In this document: positions 19,674 through 28,463 of the stretch, one piece after another
Numbering within the stretch: position 1 is the stretch's first letter
Layout: the number at the start of each line of letters is the position of its first letter
Assembly: GCA_900544335.1 (NCBI GenBank)
Contig: UQUS01000001.1
Span: 30,274-94,273, forward strand
Source of the DNA: an uncultured Sutterella sp.
Lineage (GTDB): Bacteria; Pseudomonadota; Gammaproteobacteria; Burkholderiales; Burkholderiaceae_F
Direction of reading: 5' to 3'
Length of the DNA: 64,000 nt
Program-made: the position numbers and the translations under genes
The notes under the pieces: model-generated
The model's input: the letters and a program-made list of their open reading frames with translations, nothing else
Told to the model about the DNA's origin: nothing
The model's database searches: none

Positions 19674-21314
19674 ATGCCTGAATTTAAATATGCACCGATG
19701 TTTCAGGTCGGCAAAGACGACACGGAATACACGCTCATTACCAAGGACTATGTGAGTGTCGGTGATTTCGAGGGCCACCCGGTTTTGAAGGTTCAGCCCG
19801 AAGCTTTGACCGTGCTCATCAATACGGCTTTCCACAATGTGAACTTCATGCTGCGCCGTTCGCACAATGAATGCGTTGCAAAGATTCTCAAAGATCCGGA
19901 AAGTTCGGATAACGATAAATACGTGGCACTTACGATGCTGCGCAATGCCGAAATCGCTGCTAAGGGCATTTTGCCGGTTTGCCAGGATACGGGTACGGCT
20001 ATCGTTCACGGTGAAAAGGGTCAGTACGTGTACACGGGCTTTTGCGATGAAGAAGCTATCAGCAAGGGCGTTTACAAGACCTACACCGAAGATGCATTGC
20101 GCTATTCTCAGAACGCTCCCTTGAGCATGTACAAGGAAGTGAACACCAAGTGCAATCTGCCGGCTCAGATTGATATCGAAGCGACCGAAGGCAATGAATA
20201 CAAGTTCCTTTGCGTTGTCAAGGGCGGCGGATCGGCCAACAAGTCCTATCTGTACCAAAAGACCAAGGCGATTTTGAATCCGGCCGCTTTGGTGCCCTTC
20301 CTGATCGAACAAATCAAGGATTTGGGCACGGCAGCCTGCCCGCCGTATCACATCGCCGTTGTCGTCGGCGGAACCTCCGCGGAAAAGACGATGCTCACGG
20401 TCAAGCTCGCTTCCACGAAGTTCTATGACAACTTGCCGACAACCGGTGACGAAACCGGTCGTGCCTTCCGCGATTTGGAATTGGAAAAGACCCTTCTGGA
20501 TGCTGCCAACAACATCGGACTCGGTGCCCAGTTCGGCGGCAAGTACCTGGCTCACGACGTGCGCGTCATTCGCCTGCCGCGCCACGGTGCCTCGTGCCCG
20601 ATCGGTATCGGCGTGAGCTGCTCGGCCGACCGTAACGTCAAGTGCAAGATCAATGCCGAAGGTCTGTGGATTGAAAAACTCGATGACAATCCCGCAAGCT
20701 TGATTCCGGAAGAATTCCGCAAGGAAAGCGAAGGCAAGACCGTCAAGATTGATTTGTCGATGCCGATGGATAAGATTCGTGCCGAACTTTCGAAGTACCC
20801 GGTTTCCACGCGTGTGTCGCTTACGGGCACCATCATCGTCGGTCGCGATATTGCGCACGCTCGCTTGAAGGAACGTCTTGATAAGGGCGAGGGTCTTCCT
20901 GATTACATCAAGAATCACCCGATTCTTTATGCGGGTCCGGCTAAGACCCCGAAGGGCTATGCCTGCGGCTCCATGGGCCCGACAACGGCCAACCGTATGG
21001 ATCCGTACGCCGATCCCTTCATGGCAGCGGGCGGCTCATTCGTGATGATTGCTAAGGGCAACCGTACGCAGGTTGTGACCGATGCTTGCAAGAAGTACGG
21101 CGGCTTTTATCTCGGGACCATCGGCGGCGTCGCTGCGGCGCTTTCCGAAGCGGCCATTAAGAGCATCGAATGCATTGAGTATCCGGAGCTCGGTATGGAA
21201 GCGATCTACAAAATCGAAGTCGTGGACTTCCCGGCCTTTATCCTCGTTGACGACAAGGGTAACGACTTTTTCAAGCAACTCAAGCCCCGTTGCTGCTGCA
21301 AGTGCGTTAAGTAA
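19674..21314 (+). CDS. fumA: Class I (iron-sulfur) fumarate hydratase
   Basis: This enzyme interconverts fumarate and malate with an oxygen-sensitive [4Fe-4S] cluster in the cytoplasm. The 546-residue protein matches the FumA/FumB length and fuses the alpha and beta domains. The cluster cysteines are visible in [25 protein letters not shown] and the [14 protein letters not shown] region. [16 protein letters not shown] lies in the C-terminal domain. A strong AAAGGAG precedes the start. Beside a Dcu antiporter, it probably makes fumarate from malate for respiration. The protein ends in CCCKCVK, an unusual cysteine-rich tail. Confidence 0.95.
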   Translation: MPEFKYAPMFQVGKDDTEYTLITKDYVSVGDFEGHPVLKVQPEALTVLINTAFHNVNFMLRRSHNECVAKILKDPESSDNDKYVALTMLRNAEIAAKGILPVCQDTGTAIVHGEKGQYVYTGFCDEEAISKGVYKTYTEDALRYSQNAPLSMYKEVNTKCNLPAQIDIEATEGNEYKFLCVVKGGGSANKSYLYQKTKAILNPAALVPFLIEQIKDLGTAACPPYHIAVVVGGTSAEKTMLTVKLASTKFYDNLPTTGDETGRAFRDLELEKTLLDAANNIGLGAQFGGKYLAHDVRVIRLPRHGASCPIGIGVSCSADRNVKCKINAEGLWIEKLDDNPASLIPEEFRKESEGKTVKIDLSMPMDKIRAELSKYPVSTRVSLTGTIIVGRDIAHARLKERLDKGEGLPDYIKNHPILYAGPAKTPKGYACGSMGPTTANRMDPYADPFMAAGGSFVMIAKGNRTQVVTDACKKYGGFYLGTIGGVAAALSEAAIKSIECIEYPELGMEAIYKIEVVDFPAFILVDDKGNDFFKQLKPRCCCKCVK

Positions 21315-21347
21315 CGCAACGCATGAGGCGGTTTTGGTAAAGTAACA

Positions 21348-21382
21348 TCGGCCGGCGTGCCACGTGTGGCGTCGCCGGCCGA
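21348..21382 (+). other. Very stable hairpin between fumarase and its paralogue
   Basis: TCGGCCGGCG (21348-21357) and CGCCGGCCGA (21373-21382) form a perfect 10-bp GC-rich stem, and the enclosed GCCACGTGTGGC is itself palindromic. No T-run follows. It lies 34 bases after the fumarase stop and 34 before the next start, so it could stabilise the upstream message or reduce read-through into the paralogue. Confidence 0.55.
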
Positions 21383-21416
21383 AGTGTCTTAGCGCGGAAA
21401 ACTCCGAGGTGCTTTT

Positions 21417-22304
21417 GTGAGTGTGATTCAACAGAATGATTTGATTGAAAGTGTGGCCGAGGCCTTCGTGCGCATTAATCGTGTTTGCCCGCCCGATTAC
21501 GAGCAAGCGCTCAGGACGGCCGCTACGAGGGAACAGAATCCCAAACGACGCGATGCCGTTCATGGATATCTGACCGAGTGCCTTTCCGAGAAAAAAGAAG
21601 GGGAACTGATTGCCTCGGAGCCCGATATGGCTGTGGTCTTTATGCGCGTCGGGCAGGATGTGCGTTGGTCTGGATTCACAGGGAGTCTTCAGGAGGCCGT
21701 CAGCGAAGGAATCGGTCGTGCGTGTGCGGAGTTTTCTCTTTCTTCCCCGAGCCGCGATGACGCTTTGCCGTCGTCACGCTTTACGGCAGGTCGTTCAGTT
21801 CCGGTCTTTATCCACTGGGAGCTTGTCCCGGGCGAGCAAGTTCAACTGACCGTCGCTGCTCGTTCCGGTCAAGATGAGAGTAAAACACGACTTCTGATGA
21901 AGGACCCACAGGAGAGCATTGCCGATAGTGTCCTCGCGCAATTGAACGAGCTGCGGGAGAGCTTCCGTTTTCCGTTTGTCCTCGGAATCGGCGTCGGCGG
22001 AACGGCAGAAAACGCTGTTTTAACGGCCCGGGAGTGTTTAAACGACCCCCTGAATATGGCAGAGCTTTTGGACCGCGGTCCGCAAACGGCCGTCGAAAAC
22101 TTACGTACGGAAATCTTTCGGCGCCTCAATGAATTTTCCGATGATGCCGGAAGTTTTGTTCTCCGACCTCCGGTGCTTGACGTCAAGATTCGACTGCGAA
22201 GCGATCGGTATCCGGTTTGGCCGATTTGTCTGATGCTTGAAACCGGGATCCCCCGCCGTATGCGGTTTGTTTTGGACGGGACGGGCCCCGTGTTTTTCCA
22301 GTAA
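21417..22304 (+). CDS. Fumarase/tartrate-dehydratase alpha-like protein without Fe-S ligands
   Basis: This 295-residue protein aligns by eye with the alpha subunit fold of class I fumarase and L-tartrate dehydratase: VFMRVGQDV, the GRSVPVFIHWELVPG strand region, and PFVLGIGVGGTAENAVLTA correspond to conserved family blocks. All three cluster cysteines are replaced: the CQDTG site reads ASEPD (A66), the CPP site reads RFP (R184), and the third reads TGI (I278). The catalytic beta domain is absent. It is therefore unlikely to be an active hydro-lyase; a regulatory, scaffold or decayed paralogue is possible. It starts at GTG after GAGGTG, behind the true fumarase. Confidence 0.7.
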   Translation: MSVIQQNDLIESVAEAFVRINRVCPPDYEQALRTAATREQNPKRRDAVHGYLTECLSEKKEGELIASEPDMAVVFMRVGQDVRWSGFTGSLQEAVSEGIGRACAEFSLSSPSRDDALPSSRFTAGRSVPVFIHWELVPGEQVQLTVAARSGQDESKTRLLMKDPQESIADSVLAQLNELRESFRFPFVLGIGVGGTAENAVLTARECLNDPLNMAELLDRGPQTAVENLRTEIFRRLNEFSDDAGSFVLRPPVLDVKIRLRSDRYPVWPICLMLETGIPRRMRFVLDGTGPVFFQ

Positions 22305-22331
22305 GCCCTGTTTTAGAAACACCCAGAGACG

Positions 22332-22361
22332 AAAAAAGCACCTCAATCGCGGTGCTTTTTT
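22332..22361. terminator. Bidirectional terminator
   Basis: AAAAAAGCACC (22332-22342) and GGTGCTTTTTT (22351-22361) form a perfect stem with A and T tracts at both ends, between the convergent fumarase paralogue and the purine permease gene. Confidence 0.88.
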
Positions 22362-22402
22362 CATCGGGCGTTTCCCGAGGTTTTCCTCGGGAAGGCCTTG
22401 CG

Positions 22403-23701
22403 CTAGTTGAAGAAACGGTTCGCAATAAAGAGAACAGCCAGAACGTACATAAGCCAGTTGAGTTTCTTGTACTGACCGGTCACGAGCTTTAAGGCCACGT
22501 AGCTGACGATACCGAATTCGATACCGACGGCAATCGAGTAGGCAAAGGGCATCATGATCAGGGCAATCATGGCCGGGAACAGTTCCGTCCAATCTGAGCA
22601 ATCGAGATTGGCGATACCGGAAATCATGAAGGCGCCGACCATAATCAGGGCCGCCGATGTCGCGCAAGACGGCACAATCATGAAAATCGGGCTAAAGAAG
22701 ACAGCGAGCAGGAACAGGACGCCGACCGTGAAAGCCGTCAGACCCGTGCGTCCGCCTTGTTCGATACCGGCCGCACTTTCCACAAAGGTTGTCACCGTGG
22801 ACGTACCGAGAACGGCACCGGCACTCGTGGCGATAGCGTCCGAGAGTAGGGCAGGACGGGCACGGGGCAAGAAGCCGTTCTTATCGAGCAAGCCGGCACG
22901 GGCCGAACATCCGACGAGGGTGCCAATCGTATCAAAGAAGTCCACGAAGAAGAAGGCAAAGACGATGACCCAGAAGTTCAGGTTCGAGAGCATCGAGAAG
23001 TCCATCTTCCAGAAAATCGGAGAGAGAGACGGAGGCAAGGAAACAAGACTCTCGGGAATCTTCGTTACGCCCAAGGGGATGCCGACAATCGTGATGACGA
23101 CCATGCTAATCAGAATGCCGCCGCGGATGCCTTTGTACTGCAGGTAGGCCATCAGAAGAACGCCAACAATCGTCAGGAACGCCGTCCAATTGGTGAGTTT
23201 TCCGAGACCGACGAGGGTAGCCGGATTGTCCACAATGATTCCGGCGCCGCGCAGACCGATAAAGGCAATAAACAGACCGATACCGGCAGCGATACCGACC
23301 TTAAGAGCCGTCGGAATGGAGTTGACGACCTTTTCTCGAATGCTTGTGACTGTCAGGAAAATAAAGATTAAGCCTTCGACGAAGACAGCCGTTAAGGCAA
23401 CGTGCCAGGAAATGCCCATCGTCAGGCAGACCGAGTACGTAAAGAAGGCGTTCAAACCCATGCCCGGAGCCAGAGCAAACGGGTAGTTGGCCAAAAAGGC
23501 CATCAAAAAGCACCCGAGAGCCGCGCCCAAGCAGGTGGCAACCAAAACGGAGCCGAAGGGCATGCCGCTTTCGGAAAGAATTCCCGGGTTAACGACAATG
23601 ATGTAGGCCATTGCCATAAACGTTGTAATGCCGGCGGAGATTTCCGAGCGAACGGTCACCTTATTCTCGGAAAGCCGGAATTGTTTTTCGAACCAAGACA
23701 T
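22403..23701 (-). CDS. AzgA/GhxP-type NCS2 purine permease
   Basis: The 432-residue inner-membrane protein has about 12-14 hydrophobic segments and the AzgA-type signatures ITTFMAMAYIIVVNPGIL near the N-terminus and LAPGMGLNAFFTYSV in TM3. FVDFFDTIGTLVGCSARAG and ESAAGIEQGGRTGLTA are also typical. Family members take up adenine, guanine or hypoxanthine by proton symport. No purine riboswitch fold is visible in the 5' leader. It is monocistronic with terminator 22332-22361 behind it. Confidence 0.9.
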   Translation of the reverse strand: MSWFEKQFRLSENKVTVRSEISAGITTFMAMAYIIVVNPGILSESGMPFGSVLVATCLGAALGCFLMAFLANYPFALAPGMGLNAFFTYSVCLTMGISWHVALTAVFVEGLIFIFLTVTSIREKVVNSIPTALKVGIAAGIGLFIAFIGLRGAGIIVDNPATLVGLGKLTNWTAFLTIVGVLLMAYLQYKGIRGGILISMVVITIVGIPLGVTKIPESLVSLPPSLSPIFWKMDFSMLSNLNFWVIVFAFFFVDFFDTIGTLVGCSARAGLLDKNGFLPRARPALLSDAIATSAGAVLGTSTVTTFVESAAGIEQGGRTGLTAFTVGVLFLLAVFFSPIFMIVPSCATSAALIMVGAFMISGIANLDCSDWTELFPAMIALIMMPFAYSIAVGIEFGIVSYVALKLVTGQYKKLNWLMYVLAVLFIANRFFN

Positions 23702-23946
23702 GATGGATATTTTCCTTGAGGGAGAAAGTTAAGAAAGCAAAAAAGAAGATGGCGCATTCTAGTCCCGTAACCGGGGTTTAGTCCTTGATTGAATAGAAAA
23801 AACTGTGTTTTGCTGTTGCATTTTTTCTTAAGGGATTGCCCGGTGAAAACGCCGGGAAAAGGAATCATCCTTGCGACAAAGCGAATGGTCGTCGGGCTCT
23901 TGGGGTGCTATCCTGCAGAACTGAGTTTTGCCATAAATACAAAGGT

Positions 23947-24903
23947 ATGCAGGATTTTCTTATTCAATTTTCCGTCCAGTTCACCAAGTCCGTTCCGCTT
24001 TTTTGCTTAATCGGACTCGGATATGCCCTCGTGCGTTGGTGCGGCTTCGGAAAAACAGAAAGCAATGCGGTCGTCAAATTTGCTTTTAATGTTTCGCTCA
24101 CGGCCATGCTGTTTCGTCTGTTGGCGCAGCAATTTTTAAGCGACACACAGACGGACCCGTGTCTGCTGATTGCGTTTTTCGGGGCGTGTCTTGTGCTCCT
24201 TGTCATCTGTCGATTCGTTGCTATTCGATTTTTAAAAATCGACTCGGTCGGCGCGTCGGTTTTCGGTACGGGGTGCGTCTTTTGTAATAACGGATTACTC
24301 GGATTGCCGCTTGCCGTGGCCATGCTCGGAGACCAATACTTGCCGAGCATTGCGTGCGTGATTACCTTTAATGCCCTCATTTTATGGACCGCCGTTTCTC
24401 TTTTAGTCGAGCAGGGCGGTCGCCGATTTACGCCGAAAAACTTCATTCTGACGGTGTTCCACGTCTTTAAAAACCCTCTGATCATTGCGATTTTCTCCGG
24501 CGTCTTGTGGAACTTCACACGCATTAAGTTCCCGTACTACATCGACGAACCCTTGCGACTTGTGGCCCAGTCGGCAACGCCCTTGTCGCTTATTGCCGTC
24601 GGTATGGGTCTAGCGGAGTACGGCATCAGTAAGGGTTTCGGAACCGGCGTGATTCTCTCGACAGTCAAACTCATTGTCCACCCGATTGCCGTGTTTGCCC
24701 TGGCGGCCTTAATCGGACTCGGTCCGATTGAAAAGACGGCTGTTGTGTTTCTGGCCGCTTTGCCGTGCGGCGTGAACGTGTACCTGATGAGTCGGACATT
24801 TCATGCGATTGAGGCGGAAATTGCCGATGCCATGCTCATTTCCACCATGATTGCCGCCGTTACGATGCCTTTAGTTGTGACCTTACTGCGTCAGATTCCC
24901 TAA
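23947..24903 (+). CDS. AEC-family transporter (auxin efflux carrier type)
   Basis: From the ATG at 23947, preceded by AAAGG, the product is 318 residues with about ten hydrophobic segments and the small inner-membrane carrier pattern of the AEC family (GCVFCNNGLLGLPLAVAML, GVLWNFTRIKFP, PCGVNVYLMSRTF). Bacterial relatives export or import malate, malonate or other small organic acids, but the substrate cannot be assigned. The open frame extends 37 codons upstream without a ribosome site. The position beside the C4-dicarboxylate genes is compatible with an organic-acid substrate. Confidence 0.82.
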   Translation: MQDFLIQFSVQFTKSVPLFCLIGLGYALVRWCGFGKTESNAVVKFAFNVSLTAMLFRLLAQQFLSDTQTDPCLLIAFFGACLVLLVICRFVAIRFLKIDSVGASVFGTGCVFCNNGLLGLPLAVAMLGDQYLPSIACVITFNALILWTAVSLLVEQGGRRFTPKNFILTVFHVFKNPLIIAIFSGVLWNFTRIKFPYYIDEPLRLVAQSATPLSLIAVGMGLAEYGISKGFGTGVILSTVKLIVHPIAVFALAALIGLGPIEKTAVVFLAALPCGVNVYLMSRTFHAIEAEIADAMLISTMIAAVTMPLVVTLLRQIP

Positions 24904-24920
24904 AGGGGAGGGAGAAGTTT

Positions 24921-24943
24921 CATACTTTTTTGAAAAAAGTATG
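24921..24943. promoter_or_regulatory. Perfect 11-bp palindrome overlapping a promoter (operator candidate)
   Basis: The arm CATACTTTTTT (24921-24931) is followed by one G and its exact complement AAAAAAGTATG (24933-24943). The site covers the -35 element of the promoter candidate for the TonB receptor operon, so a dimeric repressor bound here would block RNA polymerase. It does not match the usual Fur or Zur boxes that I know. An AT-rich stem like this is a poor terminator. Confidence 0.6.
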
Positions 24944-24959
24944 AAAACTACGGTACTAT
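24930..24959 (+). promoter_or_regulatory. Sigma-70-type promoter candidate for the TonB operon
   Basis: TTGAAA at 24930-24935 and TACTAT at 24954-24959 are separated by 18 bases. The start codon of the receptor gene lies 35 bases beyond the -10. The -35 hexamer lies within the palindrome described separately. Confidence 0.5.
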
Positions 24960-24993
24960 CCCGTTGCCTTCCTTTTTATGACGGAGACTTACG

Positions 24994-26988
24994 ATGGTCG
25001 CTCAAATTTGCCCCGTTTCTCGCACGGTTATCGCTCTTACGATGGGGTGCTTAACCGGTTTTTCAACAGTCTACGCGGCCGCTGAGCAAGATCTCGGCCA
25101 GGTTTTAGTGACAGCCGAGAGTGAGACTTCGCCTGCTTTGCCGGAAACCTCCTCTCTCGGAACACAAAGTAATCGCGTCAGTCGCGAGCAAATCGAGAAC
25201 CAAGCCGCAACCGATATCAATCATGCGTTAACACTTATTCCCGGTGTTATGACGCGCTCTCAAACCATGATGGGCGGTCAGACAAGCCACGGCATTTATG
25301 TCCGAGGGCGGGGTGCAAGCCACCCGGGTTCGGACGTGGCAATTTACTTTGACGGCGTCCCGCGTGCCGGGGCGATTTACGGACAGACGCTCTTTGACGG
25401 CATCAGCCTCGGAAGCGTTGAGGCTATCGAGGTTTTCAAGAGTCCGCAGCCCGCGAATTTCGGAAGCGGCTATGCGGCCGTCAATATGGAGCCGCGCAAA
25501 ATCAAGCGCGCCGGTCAGGAAGTTGAAATTTCGGTCGCAGGCGGCTCGCACGAGACAGTCAATGAAGAGGTCTTTGCCGGCTATAAAAACGATCGGTTTG
25601 ACGTCAGTGCCGTGCAAAACTGGGCCAGTACCGCAGGACATGTCAACCACTCGCGTGCGCAGCAGCAAAACTATTACCTCAATACCGGCTGGCAATTAAC
25701 GCCGAATGAGGAAGTACGGTTTTTAGCCAACAGAACGCTCGGACAGACGCTGCAGCCCGACAAGAGGGGAGGCGCTCGATCGGTTGACCGCTATGACACG
25801 GATACCACATTTTTTACCTTAACGCTCAATAGCCGCCGTGAGAGTTCGGAGGGGTTTCTCAAGACCTATTACAACGACACGCAATATGACCTACTCGGCG
25901 AGCGCAAGAAAATCAGTGGTACCGTTACTAAGCTTGCTGATTCCAGACAGAGTATGAAACTGTATGGTGTCCGGGGTAAGTACAGCTGGTCTTTTGCCGA
26001 GGCGACGCGCCTGACAGTCGGCATGGATTTAGATCGTACCGAAACAACAAATAGGCAGCGTATGCAGGAAAGCGGCGCGACGACCTACTGGGACTTTCCG
26101 ACGATGACGCTCTTTTCTCCGTACGCGAGCGTCTCGTACGACTGGCAAGTCGGGGATGTTGTTGTAACGCCCTCGGTCGGACTGCGTTCTTATACGCACA
26201 GTGAATTTAAAGACGTCGTTGCCCCGCAGGCAGGTCTTGTCGTCTCCTCCGGTCTTTGGCGGTGGAATGCAAACTACGCACGCGGCGTGAATTACCCGAC
26301 TCCGGTTGCCCTGCAAGGGCTCGTTGTGCGTGGGAGGTCTCACTCGTCACAGGCGTGGGCCTCTCTTAAGCCAGAAGTTGTCGACCACTATGAGACGGGA
26401 ATCGGACTGATGGTCAATCCGGAAAATGCCGTCAATCTGACCGCCTTTTACGACCGAGGACGCGATCGCTTTCGCGTTAACATGAGTCCGAACGTGCCTC
26501 CTACCTGGAACGATCCCGTGGGGCGCTACAAGGTCGCCGGTCTTGAGGCAAGTATCCAAAAGTCCTTCGGGTCCGATGTCAAAACCTTTGCCGCCGTGAC
26601 CTACATGAACGTGCGCGCAACGGATAGTGCAGGAAAGCTTTCCAAGCACCTTGCGTACTCGCCCAAGTGGCTTATTCAGGGTGGCGCGACATGGAACATC
26701 ACGCACGCTTGGAAGTTATATGCCGATGCGATGTATGTTTCCGATCTTTGGAGCGGAATGAATGCTCGTCCGTCCCAGAATTTCGGCTATTCAACGGATA
26801 AGAAACTGAAAGATTTCCTATTGGTTAATGTCAAACTTTCGCGCACATTCGAGCCGCCTCAGGGGTTGCCGAAGAATGCGGAAGTGTTTGTTTCCGTGAA
26901 TAATCTGCTCAATCGGGACTATGCATGGGATGCCGGCTACCCGATGCCCGGAATTACGGCATTTGCCGGAGTGAAATTCGGTTTTTAG
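24994..26988 (+). CDS. TonB-dependent outer-membrane receptor
   Basis: The 664-residue precursor has a signal peptide ending near VYAAAEQ, followed by a TonB-box-like DLGQVLVTAES, a plug domain (IENQAATDINHALTLIPGV, VYVRG-type GIYVRGRGAS, IEVFKSPQ) and a 22-strand-type beta barrel ending in FAGVKFGF with a terminal aromatic. It imports a scarce ligand across the outer membrane using energy from TonB. It is first in an operon with a methyltransferase, a metal-type ABC transporter and its own TonB-ExbBD, so a metal or metal chelate is the best guess. Length is near that of small siderophore or cobalamin receptors. Confidence 0.9.
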   Translation: MVAQICPVSRTVIALTMGCLTGFSTVYAAAEQDLGQVLVTAESETSPALPETSSLGTQSNRVSREQIENQAATDINHALTLIPGVMTRSQTMMGGQTSHGIYVRGRGASHPGSDVAIYFDGVPRAGAIYGQTLFDGISLGSVEAIEVFKSPQPANFGSGYAAVNMEPRKIKRAGQEVEISVAGGSHETVNEEVFAGYKNDRFDVSAVQNWASTAGHVNHSRAQQQNYYLNTGWQLTPNEEVRFLANRTLGQTLQPDKRGGARSVDRYDTDTTFFTLTLNSRRESSEGFLKTYYNDTQYDLLGERKKISGTVTKLADSRQSMKLYGVRGKYSWSFAEATRLTVGMDLDRTETTNRQRMQESGATTYWDFPTMTLFSPYASVSYDWQVGDVVVTPSVGLRSYTHSEFKDVVAPQAGLVVSSGLWRWNANYARGVNYPTPVALQGLVVRGRSHSSQAWASLKPEVVDHYETGIGLMVNPENAVNLTAFYDRGRDRFRVNMSPNVPPTWNDPVGRYKVAGLEASIQKSFGSDVKTFAAVTYMNVRATDSAGKLSKHLAYSPKWLIQGGATWNITHAWKLYADAMYVSDLWSGMNARPSQNFGYSTDKKLKDFLLVNVKLSRTFEPPQGLPKNAEVFVSVNNLLNRDYAWDAGYPMPGITAFAGVKFGF

Positions 26989-27001
26989 GTGATTTGTCAA
27001 A

Positions 27002-27628
27002 ATGGAAAGCTTGACACAAGAAGAACAGCTCAAGTCCGATGCGCGTCGTGCGTTTTTCGACGCGCATGCCCACGGGTGGGAAGAGCGCGGTTATCCGGCT
27101 GACGTTCGGGTGCGTCTCGAGGCACTTGTCGAGTGCTTCGGGATTGAGTCCGGCGAGAAGATTCTCGATGTCGGGTGCGGCGAGGGTGTGCTCGTGCCGT
27201 ACCTACTTGATCGACTCGGTCCGACCGGCTTTGTCGTCGAGCTGGATAACTCGCTAGAAATGCTCAAAGGAGCTGCCAAAAAATCAGCTCGGCAAATTCA
27301 GTGTGTCTGGTCGGCTGTTGAGACACTGCCGCTAGTTGATGAAGATTTTGACCGAGTGATTTGTTTTGCCTCGTTTCCGCACTTTGCCAATCCCCTCAAA
27401 GCATTAAAGCAAATTCATCGCGTTTTAAAACCGGCCGGAAGTCTTGTAATCGCCCATCTTTTAAGTCGCGAAGAAATTGCCCGACACCACGCCAAAAGTA
27501 CGGTGGTTCTCGGCGATGAACTTCCCGGAGAGGCGGCGATGCGGGTCCTTATGACGCAGACGGGCTTTTGCGTCAAGCGTCTTGAGGATAGGCCGGGGCG
27601 GTATTTATTGGTTGCTACCAAGGAGTAA
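27002..27628 (+). CDS. Class I SAM-dependent methyltransferase of the uptake operon
   Basis: The 208-residue cytoplasmic protein has the Rossmann methyltransferase signature ILDVGCGEGVLVPYLL (motif I, about residues 54-69), an acidic motif II VVELDNSLEMLKGA, and AVETLPLVDEDFDRVICF (motifs III-IV). The N-terminus with FFDAHAHGWEERGYP resembles UbiE-like small-molecule methyltransferases. It starts 13 bases after the receptor stop and directly precedes the binding-protein gene. Its place inside an uptake operon suggests modification or release of the imported ligand; that is inference. Confidence 0.82.
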   Translation: MESLTQEEQLKSDARRAFFDAHAHGWEERGYPADVRVRLEALVECFGIESGEKILDVGCGEGVLVPYLLDRLGPTGFVVELDNSLEMLKGAAKKSARQIQCVWSAVETLPLVDEDFDRVICFASFPHFANPLKALKQIHRVLKPAGSLVIAHLLSREEIARHHAKSTVVLGDELPGEAAMRVLMTQTGFCVKRLEDRPGRYLLVATKE

Positions 27629-27631
27629 GTC

Positions 27632-28459
27632 GTGATTTCAAGACGCGCACTGATGCTTGGAGGAGCCTGTCTTTTCGTGACCGAAGGCGCTCTGAGCAGC
27701 TTTTTTGAACGCTCGTATGTTTTGGGATCGACCCTTTTAGAAGATATCGTTTCGGACTTGACGGCAGGGCGCGCCAAGACGCGGCTTTTAATCAGCGGGT
27801 CGGCTTGCCCCGGGCACACCGATGTCAAAGCGTCCGACTTGGTGTTTGCAGCCAATGCTCAAGGAATTTACGTTCACCCGAGGCAAATGACGCTACCGAG
27901 CTTAACGCAATTATTTGCAGCTAAAGAGCAGTTGCGCACAAGAACGCACGCAATCGCTATCTCGGGAAGCTGGCTTATCCCCGATGTGCAGATTCAAGCG
28001 AGTCGCGCCGTTGCAAAGACTCTGGTGCAAGGCGAAACCTCCGATTTTTCCAACGCGGTTTACGGGCGCCTTCAAAAGCGCCTTGAGCGCATCCAAGCTT
28101 TTTCCGATGGCCTTACTCCCGTGCGTGCGCGTTTTCACGGAAAACCCGTTGTATCGGCGCTCATGCAAAAAGACTTTGTCTCCTGGTGTGGCTTTTCCGT
28201 CGCGGCAACGTTCGGAGGCGCCGAATCGATGAATCCGAAGACGCTTGGCCAGACGATTGCTCTCGCACGCAAGCATCGCGCCATCGGTGTTGTAGAAAAT
28301 CTTCAGAGCGGGCAAGAGGCGGGACTGCCGATTGCCGAGGAACTGAAAATCCCGCGGGCGATTCTTTCCAATTTCCCCGAATCGGACGACAATGTTCCCG
28401 ATTACTTTTCTTTAGTGCGAGAAAACATCAAGCAGTTGCTCCTTTTAACGGGAAATTAA
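27632..28459 (+). CDS. ZnuA-like ABC substrate-binding protein with altered metal ligands
   Basis: The 275-residue protein looks like a cluster A-I (Zn/Mn/Fe) binding protein: CPGHTDVKASD (H62) aligns with the first ligand loop, SGSWLIPDVQIQ with the second, and a long linker helix connects two lobes (about residues 120-160). The second-loop histidine is absent (SGSW) and the third-loop histidine is Q179 in LMQKDF, so it is unlikely to bind a bare divalent metal in the ZnuA way. The N-terminus ISRRALMLGG is twin-arginine-like. GTG start after AAGGAG. The ABC ATPase and permease follow. Confidence 0.72.
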   Translation: MISRRALMLGGACLFVTEGALSSFFERSYVLGSTLLEDIVSDLTAGRAKTRLLISGSACPGHTDVKASDLVFAANAQGIYVHPRQMTLPSLTQLFAAKEQLRTRTHAIAISGSWLIPDVQIQASRAVAKTLVQGETSDFSNAVYGRLQKRLERIQAFSDGLTPVRARFHGKPVVSALMQKDFVSWCGFSVAATFGGAESMNPKTLGQTIALARKHRAIGVVENLQSGQEAGLPIAEELKIPRAILSNFPESDDNVPDYFSLVRENIKQLLLLTGN

Positions 28460-28463
28460 ATCC

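Noticed and set aside
19434..20918. A 494-codon open frame on the minus strand
   Set aside because: It lies fully antisense to the class I fumarase, which has all its motifs, and its translation is low-complexity with no recognisable domain. It is a shadow of strong codon bias.
22403..23946. Purine riboswitch upstream of the purine permease
   Set aside because: The leader has no three-way junction with the conserved loop bases; only an ordinary ribosome site is seen.
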